Notes under the pieces: model-generated
The model's database searches: none
What the model was told of the DNA's origin: nothing
What the model saw: only the letters and a program-made list of their open reading frames with translations
Shown: piece after piece, positions 7,226 to 17,028 of the stretch
Position numbering within the stretch: the stretch's first letter is position 1
How the letters are laid out: each line of letters starts with the position of its first letter
Program-made: the position numbers and the translations under genes
DNA from: Niallia circulans
Lineage (GTDB): Bacteria > Bacillota > Bacilli > Bacillales > Cytobacillaceae
Length of the DNA: 64,000 bases
Assembly: GCF_003726095.1 (NCBI RefSeq)
Contig: NZ_CP026031.1
Span: 1,984,001-2,048,000, forward strand
Reading direction: 5' to 3'

Positions 7226-8413
7226 CTACAAATATAAAGACGCTAAGAAGATTGTAGATGTGTCATGATAGATTTCAGTAAATTGGGATAAAGGAAGAGG
7301 ATTTATCCCTTTACCCAGCTCTAAAGTAAATCCAGGCTTTCTAAATTCTTGAATAAACCAATCTTTATAGCCTGCATGACTATCTACATTTTGAATGGCC
7401 TTATATCCACTCACTCTAAAAAATTCATTCGCTATCGTTTGCGATTCTGCTGGTTCTAATCCTTCATAGCCCCAATAAAATTCTTTTCCTTGCGTATGCA
7501 ATGCTAATAAGCAGTCAAAGTTCTCTTTATATGCGAGCTTCGCCATCACTTGAGCCTCTGGTTCAGACAAAGGAGCGTCTCCTGGATAATCTCTTGGTGC
7601 TGGCGCTTTTGGTTCTTTCCGTTCCTTTTCAATTTCCCAATTTGCCGGAAATTGATTATTCAAATCGACTCCTCGTATATTCGCCTTCCAGCTAGTGAAA
7701 TCAGTGCTTCCTTCATTTATCGAGATAAGTTTCTCTTTCTCTTCTTCTGGGGGACCATTCAAGACTAAATTAACTCCATCTGGATTGACCATCGGTACAA
7801 TGGAAAGATCAATAGACTGATATAATGGCATTGTATGAACACAATGGATATTTGTCCCATTCGTTAAAGATAGTAAAAAGTCATTTAAAAATACCATTAA
7901 AATCGGCGTAGTAATCCATTCATTGGCATGGAAGGATGCATTTATATGAACCTTTTTTGTACCTTTTCCTATTCTAATTTCCTCAATATTATGTCCTAAT
8001 ACACTTTTACCAATTGTCTTCACTTGAATGAATGGAAAAAGCTTCTTTAATCTCGTTAAATCGACTTGCAAGGATTGATAATCATACTTTTTCTTCCCCT
8101 GCACTATTCTTCCAATAATGCGATTTGGAATATAAATTTCATCGCCTACTTGAAGATTATTTGGATTTAAATGTTGATTTAATAACAAAATACTATCCAC
8201 CGAAATATTTCTTACTCCTGCCAATTTCCACAGAGTTTCTCCTGACTTTATCTGATGAACCTGTAATTCAAATCCAGGTATTTGGATGGTTTCAGAAGCT
8301 GCTAATTTATTCGGGTTAACATGTGGATTACTGTCTAAAATAAGATTCAAGGGAACCATAAAAAGCTGACTATAGTACCAAAGTGTATCTCCTGGTCTTA
8401 ATTTGATCTCCAT
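7226..8413 (-). CDS. yqgT: Gamma-D-glutamyl-L-diamino acid endopeptidase, LysM + M14 (YqgT)
   Basis: This 395-residue cell-wall peptidase begins with two LysM peptidoglycan-binding motifs (residues ~1-50 with RPGDTLWYYSQLF; ~53-97 with IKSGETLWKLAGV). An M14 zinc carboxypeptidase domain follows (~110-395). The zinc ligands HANE (FHANEW) lie near residue 182, the SIVPMVNPDGV segment near 225, and the catalytic glutamate in FTLELGKG near 372. Characterised relatives cleave gamma-D-Glu-diaminopimelate bonds in muropeptides. No signal peptide is visible, so it may act inside the cell or sporangium. Start ATG 8413 follows GAGAGGAGTGGGCAT. Confidence 0.88.
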   Translation of the reverse strand: MEIKLRPGDTLWYYSQLFMVPLNLILDSNPHVNPNKLAASETIQIPGFELQVHQIKSGETLWKLAGVRNISVDSILLLNQHLNPNNLQVGDEIYIPNRIIGRIVQGKKKYDYQSLQVDLTRLKKLFPFIQVKTIGKSVLGHNIEEIRIGKGTKKVHINASFHANEWITTPILMVFLNDFLLSLTNGTNIHCVHTMPLYQSIDLSIVPMVNPDGVNLVLNGPPEEEKEKLISINEGSTDFTSWKANIRGVDLNNQFPANWEIEKERKEPKAPAPRDYPGDAPLSEPEAQVMAKLAYKENFDCLLALHTQGKEFYWGYEGLEPAESQTIANEFFRVSGYKAIQNVDSHAGYKDWFIQEFRKPGFTLELGKGINPLPLSQFTEIYHDTSTIFLASLYL

Positions 8414-8485
8414 ATGCCCACTCCTCTCCCTATATATATATGAACCTCCCTAAAAAACATTCATTATGGTACATTTCCTTATTCA

Positions 8486-8536
8486 TAAAAAAAAGCTTTA
8501 TGACAAAGTAGATATTTCTACATTTATCACAAAGCT
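8486..8536 (-). terminator. Terminator of the LtaS-type gene
   Basis: A long imperfect stem lies on the minus strand (arms 8517-8536 and 8494-8512, sharing AGCTTT-TGA-AAA-TAGA) and is followed by eight U residues. It sits 9 bp after the stop codon. Confidence 0.8.
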
Positions 8537-8544
8537 CTATTACT

Positions 8545-10443
8545 CTACTCTTTTTTATTCGCTTCTTCTACTATATCAAGCATCCCTTTTTCTTTATCAT
8601 AAAACCGCAATAAGTCTCCATAAATAATACTATCAGAATACTGCAATTCTAAATTCGCCTGCTCTATATAAGGCTCACATCTGTCTCCATCGACTGCTTC
8701 TCCAGTTGCTCGATCATAACAAACTTCTTTCGTATACACATAATCATCTGTGATAAAGCTGCCATCTCGTAAGACAACAAATGGATCATTGTTATCAGAG
8801 AAAAGATCAGATCCAAATTGAATATCATTTTTTGTCTCAATCCCAAGCAAATGAAGAAGAGTTGGCTTAATATCCACTTGACCGGACACTGTTGACAATG
8901 TTTTCCCTTCCATTCCGGGAATATGGATAACAAAAGGTACTCTTTGTAATTGAGTGCTTACAAAAGGAGTCACTTCTTCTCCTAATAACTCACTCATTGC
9001 TTTATTATGATTTTCGGAAATGCCATTATGATCTCCATACAGGACAATAATGCTATTATCATAGAGACCTTCTTCTTTTAGTTTCTCAATAAAAATTTTC
9101 AATGCTTCATCCTGATAACGGACAGTAGGAATATAATTATTCAGTGTTCTGCTGCCAGTTGTTAATGGCTCGATAAATTTGTCTTCTTCATCTAACTCGA
9201 AAGGAAAATGATTTGTCAGCGTAATAAATTTACTATAAAAAGGCTGCGGCATTTCTTTTAAATGAGCAATTGATTGCTCGAAGAAGTCAATATCCTTCAA
9301 ACCCCAGCCAACAGAGTTTTCCTCCTTCACATCATAATCATTTATCTCATAAAATCGTTGGTATCCTATACTTTGGTACATAATATCACGATTCCAGAAA
9401 CTCTTATTATTTGCATGAAGGGAAGCTGTGTAATAACCATTTTCATTTAAAATCTCAGGAGCCGCTTGATATTCATTCCCAGAATGAGTAAAGAAAACAG
9501 CCCCTCTACTTAATGGATACATTGAATTTTCTACAATAAATTCCGAATCTGAAGTTTTACCTTGTCCAGTTTGGTGGTAGAAATTTTCAAAATAAAAGCT
9601 CTCTTTAATAAAGTCATTTAAAAATGGTGAAATTTCTTCGCCATTAACTTCTCGATTGATTGTAAACGACTGAGTAGATTCTAGACTAATCATAATTACA
9701 TTTTTCCCCTTAGCAATACCAAACATGTCCTTATTTGGTTCTATATAATTAGCCTGATTATAATTAACCATATCTGTTAATTCACTACCATCTGCAAAAG
9801 CTCTTTGTGCAGAAGTCTTTGTTTGCAGGAAAATATCATAAAGTTGATAATTATACGTTCCTATATTTTTCACTAAAAGCTCTCTATCAAATGTTCTAGT
9901 TAGCAATTGCGTTCTTTGCGTTTCTGCTAAACTTAAATTAAAAAAAGCTAAACTTATTGTAAGTAAATAGAAAATACTCTTGTGAACCCTTGTGTATTGC
10001 GGAATTTTTACAAAGGCTGGTTTCTTTTTCATAATGACAACTAGCAAAATAATATCAACAAAGAAAAGAATATCCGTAACATGTATTAACTCCCTAATAC
10101 TACTCCCTAAATCACTCATATTACTTGTTTGAAATAAAAGCGGCAGGGTTAAAAAATCTGTATATACTCGATAAAAAACCACATTTGCGTACAAAACAAA
10201 AGAAAGAATCAAACTTGAAATAAATATATATCGCTTTTGATTTTTTTCTGAGAAAAACATGGATATTCCTAGTATAAATAATATCGAACTTAAAGGATTA
10301 ATGATTAATATGAATTGTTGAATCCAATTTTCAATTTTAATATCAAAGCTAGTAATATAGGCAATATTTGTTTTAATCCATAGTAAAACTGTTGCAATCG
10401 TTATAAGTGATAGCTTTGACCACTCCAATTTATTCTTAAACAA
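8545..10443 (-). CDS. yqgS: Lipoteichoic acid synthase family protein (YqgS-like)
   Basis: The 632-residue membrane enzyme has about five N-terminal helices (residues ~10-190) and an extracellular sulfatase-fold domain. LtaS hallmarks are present: MISLEST near residue 253 (metal site), [10 protein letters not shown] near 297 (catalytic Thr in GKTSD) and LYGDHNG near 470. LtaS enzymes transfer glycerol-phosphate from phosphatidylglycerol onto glycolipid anchors. B. subtilis has four paralogues; position next to yqgT and glcK favours YqgS. The start is TTG 10443 with AGGAGG eight bases upstream; no better ATG exists. Confidence 0.88.
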   Translation of the reverse strand: MFKNKLEWSKLSLITIATVLLWIKTNIAYITSFDIKIENWIQQFILIINPLSSILFILGISMFFSEKNQKRYIFISSLILSFVLYANVVFYRVYTDFLTLPLLFQTSNMSDLGSSIRELIHVTDILFFVDIILLVVIMKKKPAFVKIPQYTRVHKSIFYLLTISLAFFNLSLAETQRTQLLTRTFDRELLVKNIGTYNYQLYDIFLQTKTSAQRAFADGSELTDMVNYNQANYIEPNKDMFGIAKGKNVIMISLESTQSFTINREVNGEEISPFLNDFIKESFYFENFYHQTGQGKTSDSEFIVENSMYPLSRGAVFFTHSGNEYQAAPEILNENGYYTASLHANNKSFWNRDIMYQSIGYQRFYEINDYDVKEENSVGWGLKDIDFFEQSIAHLKEMPQPFYSKFITLTNHFPFELDEEDKFIEPLTTGSRTLNNYIPTVRYQDEALKIFIEKLKEEGLYDNSIIVLYGDHNGISENHNKAMSELLGEEVTPFVSTQLQRVPFVIHIPGMEGKTLSTVSGQVDIKPTLLHLLGIETKNDIQFGSDLFSDNNDPFVVLRDGSFITDDYVYTKEVCYDRATGEAVDGDRCEPYIEQANLELQYSDSIIYGDLLRFYDKEKGMLDIVEEANKKE

Positions 10444-10660
10444 TGGTGAATCCTCCTAACTATTGATCAAACAAAATCTCGAAAATTATTACTTTACACA
10501 TTTTACAATAATTTTATTATATAAAGCTAATCTTTATGAAATTTTAATCAAATTTTCATCTTTGTGTATTATTATAATAGCTTACTCTTTTTTAAACGTC
10601 CAATCTGACGAAAAGTTTCATGAATTTTAACGACAAGTTTCTTTTTTGTTTAAAGGCAGC

Positions 10661-10694
10661 AAAAAAAATCTCCTTCGCAGCGGAAGAAGATTTA
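10661..10694 (-). terminator. Terminator of glcK
   Basis: On the minus strand AATCTTCTTCC-gctgc-GAAGGAGATT is followed by eight T residues, about 40 bp after the glcK stop. Confidence 0.8.
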
Positions 10695-10734
10695 TTATCA
10701 TGCTTAATATCCTATCTATTTACACTTAGCTCGA

Positions 10735-11697
10735 TTAATTTTTAGCCAACCACGCAGCACCAATTACCCCTGCTGTATTTCCAAGTGTCGCAACATCAAT
10801 GACCGTTGACTCTGCTACACTTTTAAAGGAAAATTTCATAAAATTCTCTTTTACAGGATCTAACAGGACATCTCCGGCTTTTGATACTCCTCCACCTATG
10901 ACAATTTTCTCAGGATTTAACGTATTAGCAATATTTGCTAATACTAGCCCTAAATGAAATGCAACAAATTGAACGATTTCATTAGCTAATTCGTCCCCTT
11001 TCTTCGCTGCATCGAATACATCTTTTGCTGTAATCGCCCCTTCTTGATCTAGTAACGAATGAAGCTCGCTTAATGTATGTCTTTCCGCTAATCTTTCTTT
11101 CGTTAAACGAACAATTCCCGTTGCAGATGCAATCGTTTCTAAACAGCCAGTTTTCCCACAGTTACAAGGAGCTCCATTTTCCACAATTGCAGTTAGATGA
11201 CCTATTTCACCAGCAGCTCCTTTAACGCCTTGCACAATATCTCCATTAATAATAACGCCACCGCCAACACCAGTACCCAGTGTTACGCAAACTAAATCCT
11301 TTGCTCCCTCTCCTGCTCCCTTCCACATTTCACCTAAAGCAGCACAGTTAGCATCATTATCAATCGTTACTGGCAATCCTAAATCTGCTTCAAGGCGAGC
11401 CTTTAAAGGAAAATTATCGGGCCAGCCTAAATTTACCGTATTAAAAATAATTCCTGTTTCATAATCAAAAGGACCTGGCGCACCCATTCCTGCACCTAAA
11501 ACATCGTCTTTCGAATGACCTAATTCCTTCAATTTAGCATCTATGGATTTTGCAATATCAGATGTTATATTTTTCCCTTCCTCAGAATTATCTGTTGGGA
11601 TTTCCCAATGATCAATTAAATCGCCATTTAAAGATAAAAAAGCAATTTTCACCGTTGTTCCGCCTAAATCTATTCCAGCTACCCATTTTTCTTGCAT
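10735..11697 (-). CDS. glcK: Glucokinase, ROK family
   Basis: The 320-residue ROK-family kinase phosphorylates glucose at C6 with ATP. It has the N-terminal phosphate-binding loop (GIDLGGTTVKIAFL, residues ~8-21), a sugar-site NDANCAALGE motif (~116), the catalytic-loop glutamate and His in GEIGHLT, and the ROK zinc motif CNCGKTGCLE (~178-187). ATG 11697 overlaps the yqgQ stop codon (TGATG), implying translational coupling; an in-frame GTG directly upstream is less likely because it crowds the GGGGGA ribosome site. The yqgQ-glcK arrangement matches B. subtilis. Confidence 0.94.
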   Translation of the reverse strand: MQEKWVAGIDLGGTTVKIAFLSLNGDLIDHWEIPTDNSEEGKNITSDIAKSIDAKLKELGHSKDDVLGAGMGAPGPFDYETGIIFNTVNLGWPDNFPLKARLEADLGLPVTIDNDANCAALGEMWKGAGEGAKDLVCVTLGTGVGGGVIINGDIVQGVKGAAGEIGHLTAIVENGAPCNCGKTGCLETIASATGIVRLTKERLAERHTLSELHSLLDQEGAITAKDVFDAAKKGDELANEIVQFVAFHLGLVLANIANTLNPEKIVIGGGVSKAGDVLLDPVKENFMKFSFKSVAESTVIDVATLGNTAGVIGAAWLAKN

Positions 11698-11912
11698 CAC
11701 ACATTCCCCCGATTTCTCTTATCCTCTAAGTATTGTATTTCTTGATTAAGCAGTCGCATAGCAGAATCGAATTCTTGTTCTTTTATTAATTGAGATTGAT
11801 ATAATTCTTTAATTTCGGATTTCATTAATTGTAAATCGCCTACTCGATCTCCAACATAAATGATTGTCCCGTACTTTTTTAAAAACTGCTGTACGTCATA
11901 AATTGTTTGCAT
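11697..11912 (-). CDS. yqgQ: DUF910 protein YqgQ
   Basis: The 71-residue all-helical protein (MQTIYDVQQFLKKYGTIIYV at the start, IQYLEDKR near the end) matches the YqgQ/DUF910 family, whose structure is a small helical bundle with a suggested nucleic-acid-binding role. ATG 11912 is preferred over a start 16 codons upstream because GAGGGG stands five bases before it. Coupled to glcK by a one-base overlap. Confidence 0.87.
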   Translation of the reverse strand: MQTIYDVQQFLKKYGTIIYVGDRVGDLQLMKSEIKELYQSQLIKEQEFDSAMRLLNQEIQYLEDKRNRGNV

Positions 11913-12194
11913 GGTACCCCTCGATTTCATTCTTTTTCTATCCACTGCAAAGGTTTGCATAAAGTGATAAATTAATCGTTTTCAAATTAAGTATAAAGGA
12001 TACGGACTGTTTCCTCAACAGCAGATTCTTTTCCCTTATTAGGAAAGTAAATATATGGTTAAAGCTAGAAAACAAAAGATATTCCCTCCTCTTTCTTTTT
12101 TTATCATAATTTTCTTTTCCATACATATATTGAAAGAAGTATAGATGAGACAGGCTCATATTTTGAGCATACTTAACATGGAGCGGTGAAAATA

Positions 12195-13067
12195 ATGAAA
12201 AAAGATTTTATTCGTTTAAGTCTTTCTCTTATTATCCTTATTTCTATTTTCTATATTTTTCAGCAAAAGCAGATTGCTAAGGAAAGTATCACCTATTTTC
12301 CGATTGATCCTACAGTCACCTTTCCGAAAGCAAACACGACCCTTACTTTTAGCAAAAAAAGGTTCGATGAATACAGCATACTTTGGGAGAGCCATTCATC
12401 CATTAATAAAGTAGCATATTTACGACAGGATATGAGCTTTCTGTATGCAAATGGAAAACTAATAAATAAAATGGGAGAATGGAAACAAAACACATTAGAG
12501 CTTTCAGAAAAAAAAACAATTGTGGAAAGAGAAAGTAACTTTTTACAAACAATAACTTTTCATTATGCGGAAATACATGATAATAGTGAAAGAATTTTCA
12601 GTTCACAAAAAACTTCCGCAGACAGCTTATATATTATTAACTCCAAATTTGAAAATGCTCCCCTAAACTTTCATACTCCCAGTAACTTAACAGAGAAAGA
12701 TTGGGCAAAAGCTTTGGAGAAAGAAACATTAAATTATGTAGAGTATGCTTATCTTCAAGCATTAAAAAAATTCCATATTTCACCCGAGCAATATCAGACC
12801 AAACTATTACTTACAGACTTAATCAACTATAACGATGCACCTCTTCCGAACTTTTCAAAAGAACAAAGCGCAAAAATAATCGGCCAATTAACAGAGGGTC
12901 TCTATAAAAATTATTTTCTTGGCGTTATTAAAGAAGATGGAACCATTGCTGATCCCATCGGTAGTTCTATCCCTGTATTATTAATTAATGATAACCATCT
13001 TCTTATCTTATTTACAACAGCAGATGGTGAAGCAATTGTTTTAAGACAGCAAATATCTACTCTTTAA
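12195..13067 (+). CDS. Membrane-anchored protein of unknown function
   Basis: I do not recognise this 290-residue protein. It has one N-terminal membrane helix (RLSLSLIILISIFYIFQQ, residues ~6-23) and a soluble body predicted outside the cell, rich in lysine, aromatic and beta-forming residues, with no Cys. A helical segment (KDWAKALEKETLNYVEYAYLQALKKF, residues ~180-205, given here only in part by its ends) separates two beta-rich parts. The gene is on the opposite strand to its neighbours; its 3' end overlaps that of gluP by 11 bp. ATG 12195 is chosen over an in-frame GTG at 12186, which overlaps the GGTG ribosome-binding sequence. Confidence 0.7.
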   Translation: MKKDFIRLSLSLIILISIFYIFQQKQIAKESITYFPIDPTVTFPKANTTLTFSKKRFDEYSILWESHSSINKVAYLRQDMSFLYANGKLINKMGEWKQNTLELSEKKTIVERESNFLQTITFHYAEIHDNSERIFSSQKTSADSLYIINSKFENAPLNFHTPSNLTEKDWAKALEKETLNYVEYAYLQALKKFHISPEQYQTKLLLTDLINYNDAPLPNFSKEQSAKIIGQLTEGLYKNYFLGVIKEDGTIADPIGSSIPVLLINDNHLLILFTTADGEAIVLRQQISTL

Positions 13068-14574
13068 TTTTATCCCATAATAGAAGATATTCAGGATTGT
13101 TTTTGTCCAAAGCTAAAGCTGCTTGTATATATTCTCTTGCTTCTTCCAATTTCTTATTATATAGACTAACAACCGCTAAATTATAATATGCTTCATGAAA
13201 CTCTGGATTTATCGCGATTGTTTTTTGCAGGTTCTTCTCTGCATCATGTAGATTACGCTTCTTAAGTTGAATATAAGAAAGTAAAAAGTAGTAAACTTCA
13301 TTATCCTTTGGTTCAAGTTTCTCCAAAGCCAACTCAGCCTGTTGAAGTTTTTCATCTTGAATATACTCATGGACCAGCTTATAGGCTGATTGATCTTGTC
13401 TTTGCAGTACATCTTGATGGAATGTATAAAGAACACCAATTCCCAAAAGCAGTATAGTAACAAAGGCGGCACCAAGCTGAATTTTCCAGTTTTTCTTCTT
13501 TGGAAAATGAACAATCGCTGTGGCTAAGAAGCCGCCTAGCAAGCCACCAATATGTCCTGCATTATCAATTCCTTGTATAGTAAAACCAAATATAAGATTG
13601 ATAATAATGACAATAATGACGTTCCAACCCATAACACGAAAAAAAAGCTGTGGAAAGCGCCAGGCAAAATAAAGAAGAGCTCCAAAACAACCAAAAATTG
13701 CGCCGCTTGCACCAGCCGATAAAGATGGACTTAATAAATAACTAGCAAATACCCCACTAAACCCAGCAAATAAATAAATAAACAAAAATCGGCATGATCC
13801 AAAAATCCGCTCAATTAGTGGCCCAACATAATATAGGGCAATGGAATTCATAAGTAAATGCAATATACCAATATGTAAAAAAACAGGTGTTATAAATCGC
13901 CACCATTCCCCATTGGCAATTAAATAATTTACTTTTGCTCCCCATTTAATTAGCGTTTCACTGTTTGTACTTCCGCCGCTTAATTCCATTAAGAAAAATA
14001 CAATCACTTGTATAGCAATGAAAAGATACGTGATAAATGGTTTTCCAAAATTAAATAACTGTCTTTCTTCTTTTTCTTTTTGTCTTAAGCTCGTAAAGAT
14101 TGCTTCTTTATATTCTTGTATATGGGTTTCTCGCTCTGCTTCCGTTTCTGGCATACGTTGTAATTCAGCTATTTTATGCTCTCCTATTTTCCAGTCTTGA
14201 ACGGATCGATCGAGAAGTATTGATTCAATTTGTACTTTTTTATTTGGACTTAAAAATACTGGATTGATAATATGTTCATATGAATCTACAGGCGGATAAG
14301 CGGATATATAAATGCTCACCACTTTAAGGGAACGACTATGCAGCGAACTTCTTATCCTTTCAGCATTTAACGCTGTCCTTTCTATGTCCCTGCTTAACCA
14401 ATTACTCCAGTTAATATCAAATTGAAATAGACGAATAACGGGGGATTTTGATTTATTCTCTTGAGCCTCGAGCCATATTTCTTGTTGATCTTCTGTTAAG
14501 TAGATAATTTTATACTGATATTCATTTACTAGTATATGGATGATTCTCCAATACTTATAATGTTCTAGCTCCAT
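13057..14574 (-). CDS. gluP: Rhomboid intramembrane protease GluP (YqgP)
   Basis: This 505-residue protein has three parts: a soluble N-terminal domain (~1-175), a rhomboid core of about seven helices (~180-385) and C-terminal TPR repeats (~400-505, e.g. EVYYFLLSYIQLKKRNLHDA and EAYYNLAVVSLYNKKLEEA). The catalytic Ser is in GASGAIFG (~288), the His in GHIGGLLGG (~339), and HIGILHLLMNS is the conserved helix-2 His/Asn segment. B. subtilis GluP cleaves membrane substrates such as the magnesium transporter MgtE and assists FtsH. Start ATG 14574 follows AGGGAGAG. Confidence 0.93.
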   Translation of the reverse strand: MELEHYKYWRIIHILVNEYQYKIIYLTEDQQEIWLEAQENKSKSPVIRLFQFDINWSNWLSRDIERTALNAERIRSSLHSRSLKVVSIYISAYPPVDSYEHIINPVFLSPNKKVQIESILLDRSVQDWKIGEHKIAELQRMPETEAERETHIQEYKEAIFTSLRQKEKEERQLFNFGKPFITYLFIAIQVIVFFLMELSGGSTNSETLIKWGAKVNYLIANGEWWRFITPVFLHIGILHLLMNSIALYYVGPLIERIFGSCRFLFIYLFAGFSGVFASYLLSPSLSAGASGAIFGCFGALLYFAWRFPQLFFRVMGWNVIIVIIINLIFGFTIQGIDNAGHIGGLLGGFLATAIVHFPKKKNWKIQLGAAFVTILLLGIGVLYTFHQDVLQRQDQSAYKLVHEYIQDEKLQQAELALEKLEPKDNEVYYFLLSYIQLKKRNLHDAEKNLQKTIAINPEFHEAYYNLAVVSLYNKKLEEAREYIQAALALDKNNPEYLLLWDKIKE

Positions 14575-15156
14575 CTGTTCTCTCCCTACTCTCCGAACAT
14601 CTTGAAAGGTAATGACACTATATTCTTCAAGTTCTTAAATAGTTCCTTTTTAAGGAAATACGCTTTCTATGTAACAATACTATATATGTTTCTTTTTTTC
14701 CTTCATTTCTTTTAAATGTCACAAAATCCATCTTTCATTTTAGCTTATTTTATGTATTTTATAAATGAGAGTGACATTCGATAAACATACCGCTTGAAGA
14801 CGTAAAGGTTATTATTTGTTATTACCTTTTTAAGAAGATTAAAAACACATTGGCAAAATGAAAAAAAGGATAGAACAAAAGTAACCCATTGATGCCCTTA
14901 TGTTATGAACACTTTGCGCATCCCCTTTCCTTTTCGATGTCTATTTATCAAATTTTCACCACTCAAACAAATGATATTTGATATATGTCGATATTCTTGA
15001 TATTATTCACATAAGAACAATTGTTCGATTCGATATTAAGATAGCAAGTATTTAGCACTATGTCAAAGGATATCAAGCAATTATCGTATATAAAAAGCGG
15101 AAATTTTTCCTGTATGAAATTAAAAAACTTTGACATTTGACTATGGAGGTATTTTT
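14575..15156. other. Intergenic region between gluP and the DinB-family gene
   Basis: The 582 bp contain no credible coding frame. It must hold the divergent promoters of gluP and the DinB gene. One small hairpin, AAAGGT...ACCTTT followed by TT (14804-14831), could be an orphan terminator. Nothing else stands out. Confidence 0.5.
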
Positions 15157-15660
15157 ATGTATGTAACGATTACAGACTTTATTAGAGAGTGGAAGTGGGA
15201 GGCAGAGCTGACTCAAAAGGTTTTAGAAGGTTTAACCGATGAATCTTTACAGCAAAAAGTCTACCCTGAAGGTCGAACATTAGGAAGAATTGTTTGGCAT
15301 TTCACAACCAATATCCCTGAATATTTAGCTCATTTCGGGCTAAAAATAAATGAACTAGATAACGCAAAAATAATTCCAGCTACAGCTAAAGAAATAGCCG
15401 CAACATTTAAACTTCTCAGTTCTACTGCAATCAAAGTGATAGAAGAACAATGGACAGACGAATCCTTAAAGGACGTGCAAACCGCATTTGGCAGAGAAGA
15501 AACAAATGCTCAAATTTTAATGGGTCTCATTAAGCATATCGTTCATCACCGTGGACAAGTTACAATTCTGATGCGTCAAGCTGGAATCAAGCCTTTTGGA
15601 GTTTATGGACCATCAAAAGAAGATTGGATTCGCATAGGGGTAGACAATCCACCACTTTAA
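15157..15660 (+). CDS. DinB-family (DinB/YfiT four-helix) protein
   Basis: The 167-residue protein has the DinB/YfiT layout: a four-helix bundle with three metal-binding histidines, here likely His in IVWHFTTN (~48) and the HIVHHRGQ motif (~128-135). Many relatives are thiol (bacillithiol/mycothiol)-dependent transferases or damage-induced proteins; the substrate is unknown. ATG 15157 is preferred to an upstream in-frame start because TGGAGG precedes it by a normal distance. Monocistronic, with its own terminator. Confidence 0.82.
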   Translation: MYVTITDFIREWKWEAELTQKVLEGLTDESLQQKVYPEGRTLGRIVWHFTTNIPEYLAHFGLKINELDNAKIIPATAKEIAATFKLLSSTAIKVIEEQWTDESLKDVQTAFGREETNAQILMGLIKHIVHHRGQVTILMRQAGIKPFGVYGPSKEDWIRIGVDNPPL

Positions 15661-15819
15661 AAGTAAAAAAGATATCGTTTGTAATACTAATAGGAAAACT
15701 AAATACACTTAGCTTAGATTAGCGGGACAACTGAGTTTTTACAGTTTAAAAGCAGAGCTTAGATTCACAAGACTTTGCGCATTCAGGCATACACTGGCTG
15801 TCCGTAAATTTTTAAAAGC

Positions 15820-15873
15820 CAATAAGAGCAATCAATTACGTTACTTCTCTGTAATTGTTTGCTCTTATTTTTG
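15820..15873 (+). terminator. Terminator downstream of the DinB-family gene
   Basis: AATAAGAGCAATCAATTAC (15821-15839) pairs with GTAATTGTTTGCTCTTATT (15851-15869), with one mismatch, and is followed by T residues. It is about 160 bp after the stop and could also serve the opposing small gene. Confidence 0.75.
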
Positions 15874-15934
15874 TGAGGTTACTTATTCCCAGCTCATTTA
15901 AACGCTATTTTCCGTCTCATCAGTTCATTTTTAT

Positions 15935-16135
15935 TCATTGATAAATCGTATTTTGCGAACGTCCAAAAACAGAATTCATTGTCATTCTTTTTACACTTGG
16001 AATATTCATTAATATTCTAACTGCATATTTACGAATAAATGGACTTCTTAATACCGTATTAATGACACGATATCGTTTTTGAAATAAATAATATCCACCT
16101 AAAACAATTAGTAAAACGGAGAATACTTTTGACAT
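15935..16135 (-). CDS. Small membrane protein, unknown function
   Basis: The 66-residue product starts at ATG 16135 with AGGAGGG nine bases upstream, which supports it as a real gene. Residues ~4-18 form one membrane helix (VFSVLLIVLGGYYLF); the remainder is basic (KRYRVINTVLRSPFIRKY) and probably cytoplasmic. I recognise no family. It lies 98 bp downstream of the DUF92 gene on the same strand. Confidence 0.6.
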   Translation of the reverse strand: MSKVFSVLLIVLGGYYLFQKRYRVINTVLRSPFIRKYAVRILMNIPSVKRMTMNSVFGRSQNTIYQ

Positions 16136-16233
16136 TTTTGAAATCCCTCCTATTAACTAGTTTGGTAATAATATTATTTTTTATCCATATTAACGAATGA
16201 AAATGTTCTTGTATGGACCCGGTTAAAATATTA

Positions 16234-17028
16234 CTAAAAGAAAAAAACATATACCAACGCAGCTAAAAAACCGGAAAGAACATTTACCATATCATTATTA
16301 AAAAGTGCAAAACCCTTTGTTTTCACTAAGGTAGTGTGACATTCTACTTTTGATTCAACTATTCGACCACAAACAGGACATTTATATTCAACTTGGACAA
16401 AGGCACCTAAAAGTGTATCCACGATATTACCTAAAAATCCAAAAACAAGGATGACCACAAAACTACCAGGCTCCAGAGCAAATAAGAAATTCGCTGTTAA
16501 AGCTATTAATAGTGATCCAGCAAATGCTGCAATTGTTCCTAGGACACTGACCGCTCCCGACGTTCCAGTGGCCGCTTGTTTAAACGTTCGAACAGAGATT
16601 GGCTTTTTCTTGCTTAACGATCCAATCTCTGATGCCCATGTGTCCGAGTTGGCAGCCGCTAGAAGTATGGCGAATACAATAATCCAGACTGATTCTTTTG
16701 TAAAAAAATAGATGATACCAACTATTGCTGCAAAGCCTCCATTCGCCATAACTTGCCATGCATCACGTCTCGACCCTTTTTTGGTTTTGTCCTCCATCGT
16801 CTGTTTCGTTTTGCTTTTGTATTTTGAAAACATACTAGAAGAAACAAAAAATACTCCTAGAACTACTAATCCTTTAGAGCCAAATCCTAGCGCAATTCCG
16901 CTCCCAACAAAAAAAGCCGCGATCGCACCACTCTTCGTTAATGACCTGCGTTTATATGCCAAATAAGAGACAAACAAAATGACTACTGCATACATCATAC
17001 TACTCATTTGCGCAAATAATTCCTTCAT
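16234..17028 (-). CDS. DUF92 (VTE6/TMEM19-like) integral membrane protein
   Basis: The 264-residue protein has about six membrane helices and the DUF92 signatures GAIAAFFVGSGIAL (~35), AANSDTWASEIG (~139), TGTSGAVSVLG (~160) and GFLGNIVDTLLGA (~205). A cytosolic loop holds a CPVCG pair (~224-228) with a further Cys in VECHTT, possibly binding zinc. Plant members (VTE6) are phytyl-phosphate kinases of the tocopherol pathway, so a polyprenyl-phosphate kinase role is conceivable but untested. The start overlaps the end of yqgN by 29 bp, which suggests co-transcription. Confidence 0.82.
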   Translation of the reverse strand: MKELFAQMSSMMYAVVILFVSYLAYKRRSLTKSGAIAAFFVGSGIALGFGSKGLVVLGVFFVSSSMFSKYKSKTKQTMEDKTKKGSRRDAWQVMANGGFAAIVGIIYFFTKESVWIIVFAILLAAANSDTWASEIGSLSKKKPISVRTFKQAATGTSGAVSVLGTIAAFAGSLLIALTANFLFALEPGSFVVILVFGFLGNIVDTLLGAFVQVEYKCPVCGRIVESKVECHTTLVKTKGFALFNNDMVNVLSGFLAALVYVFFF

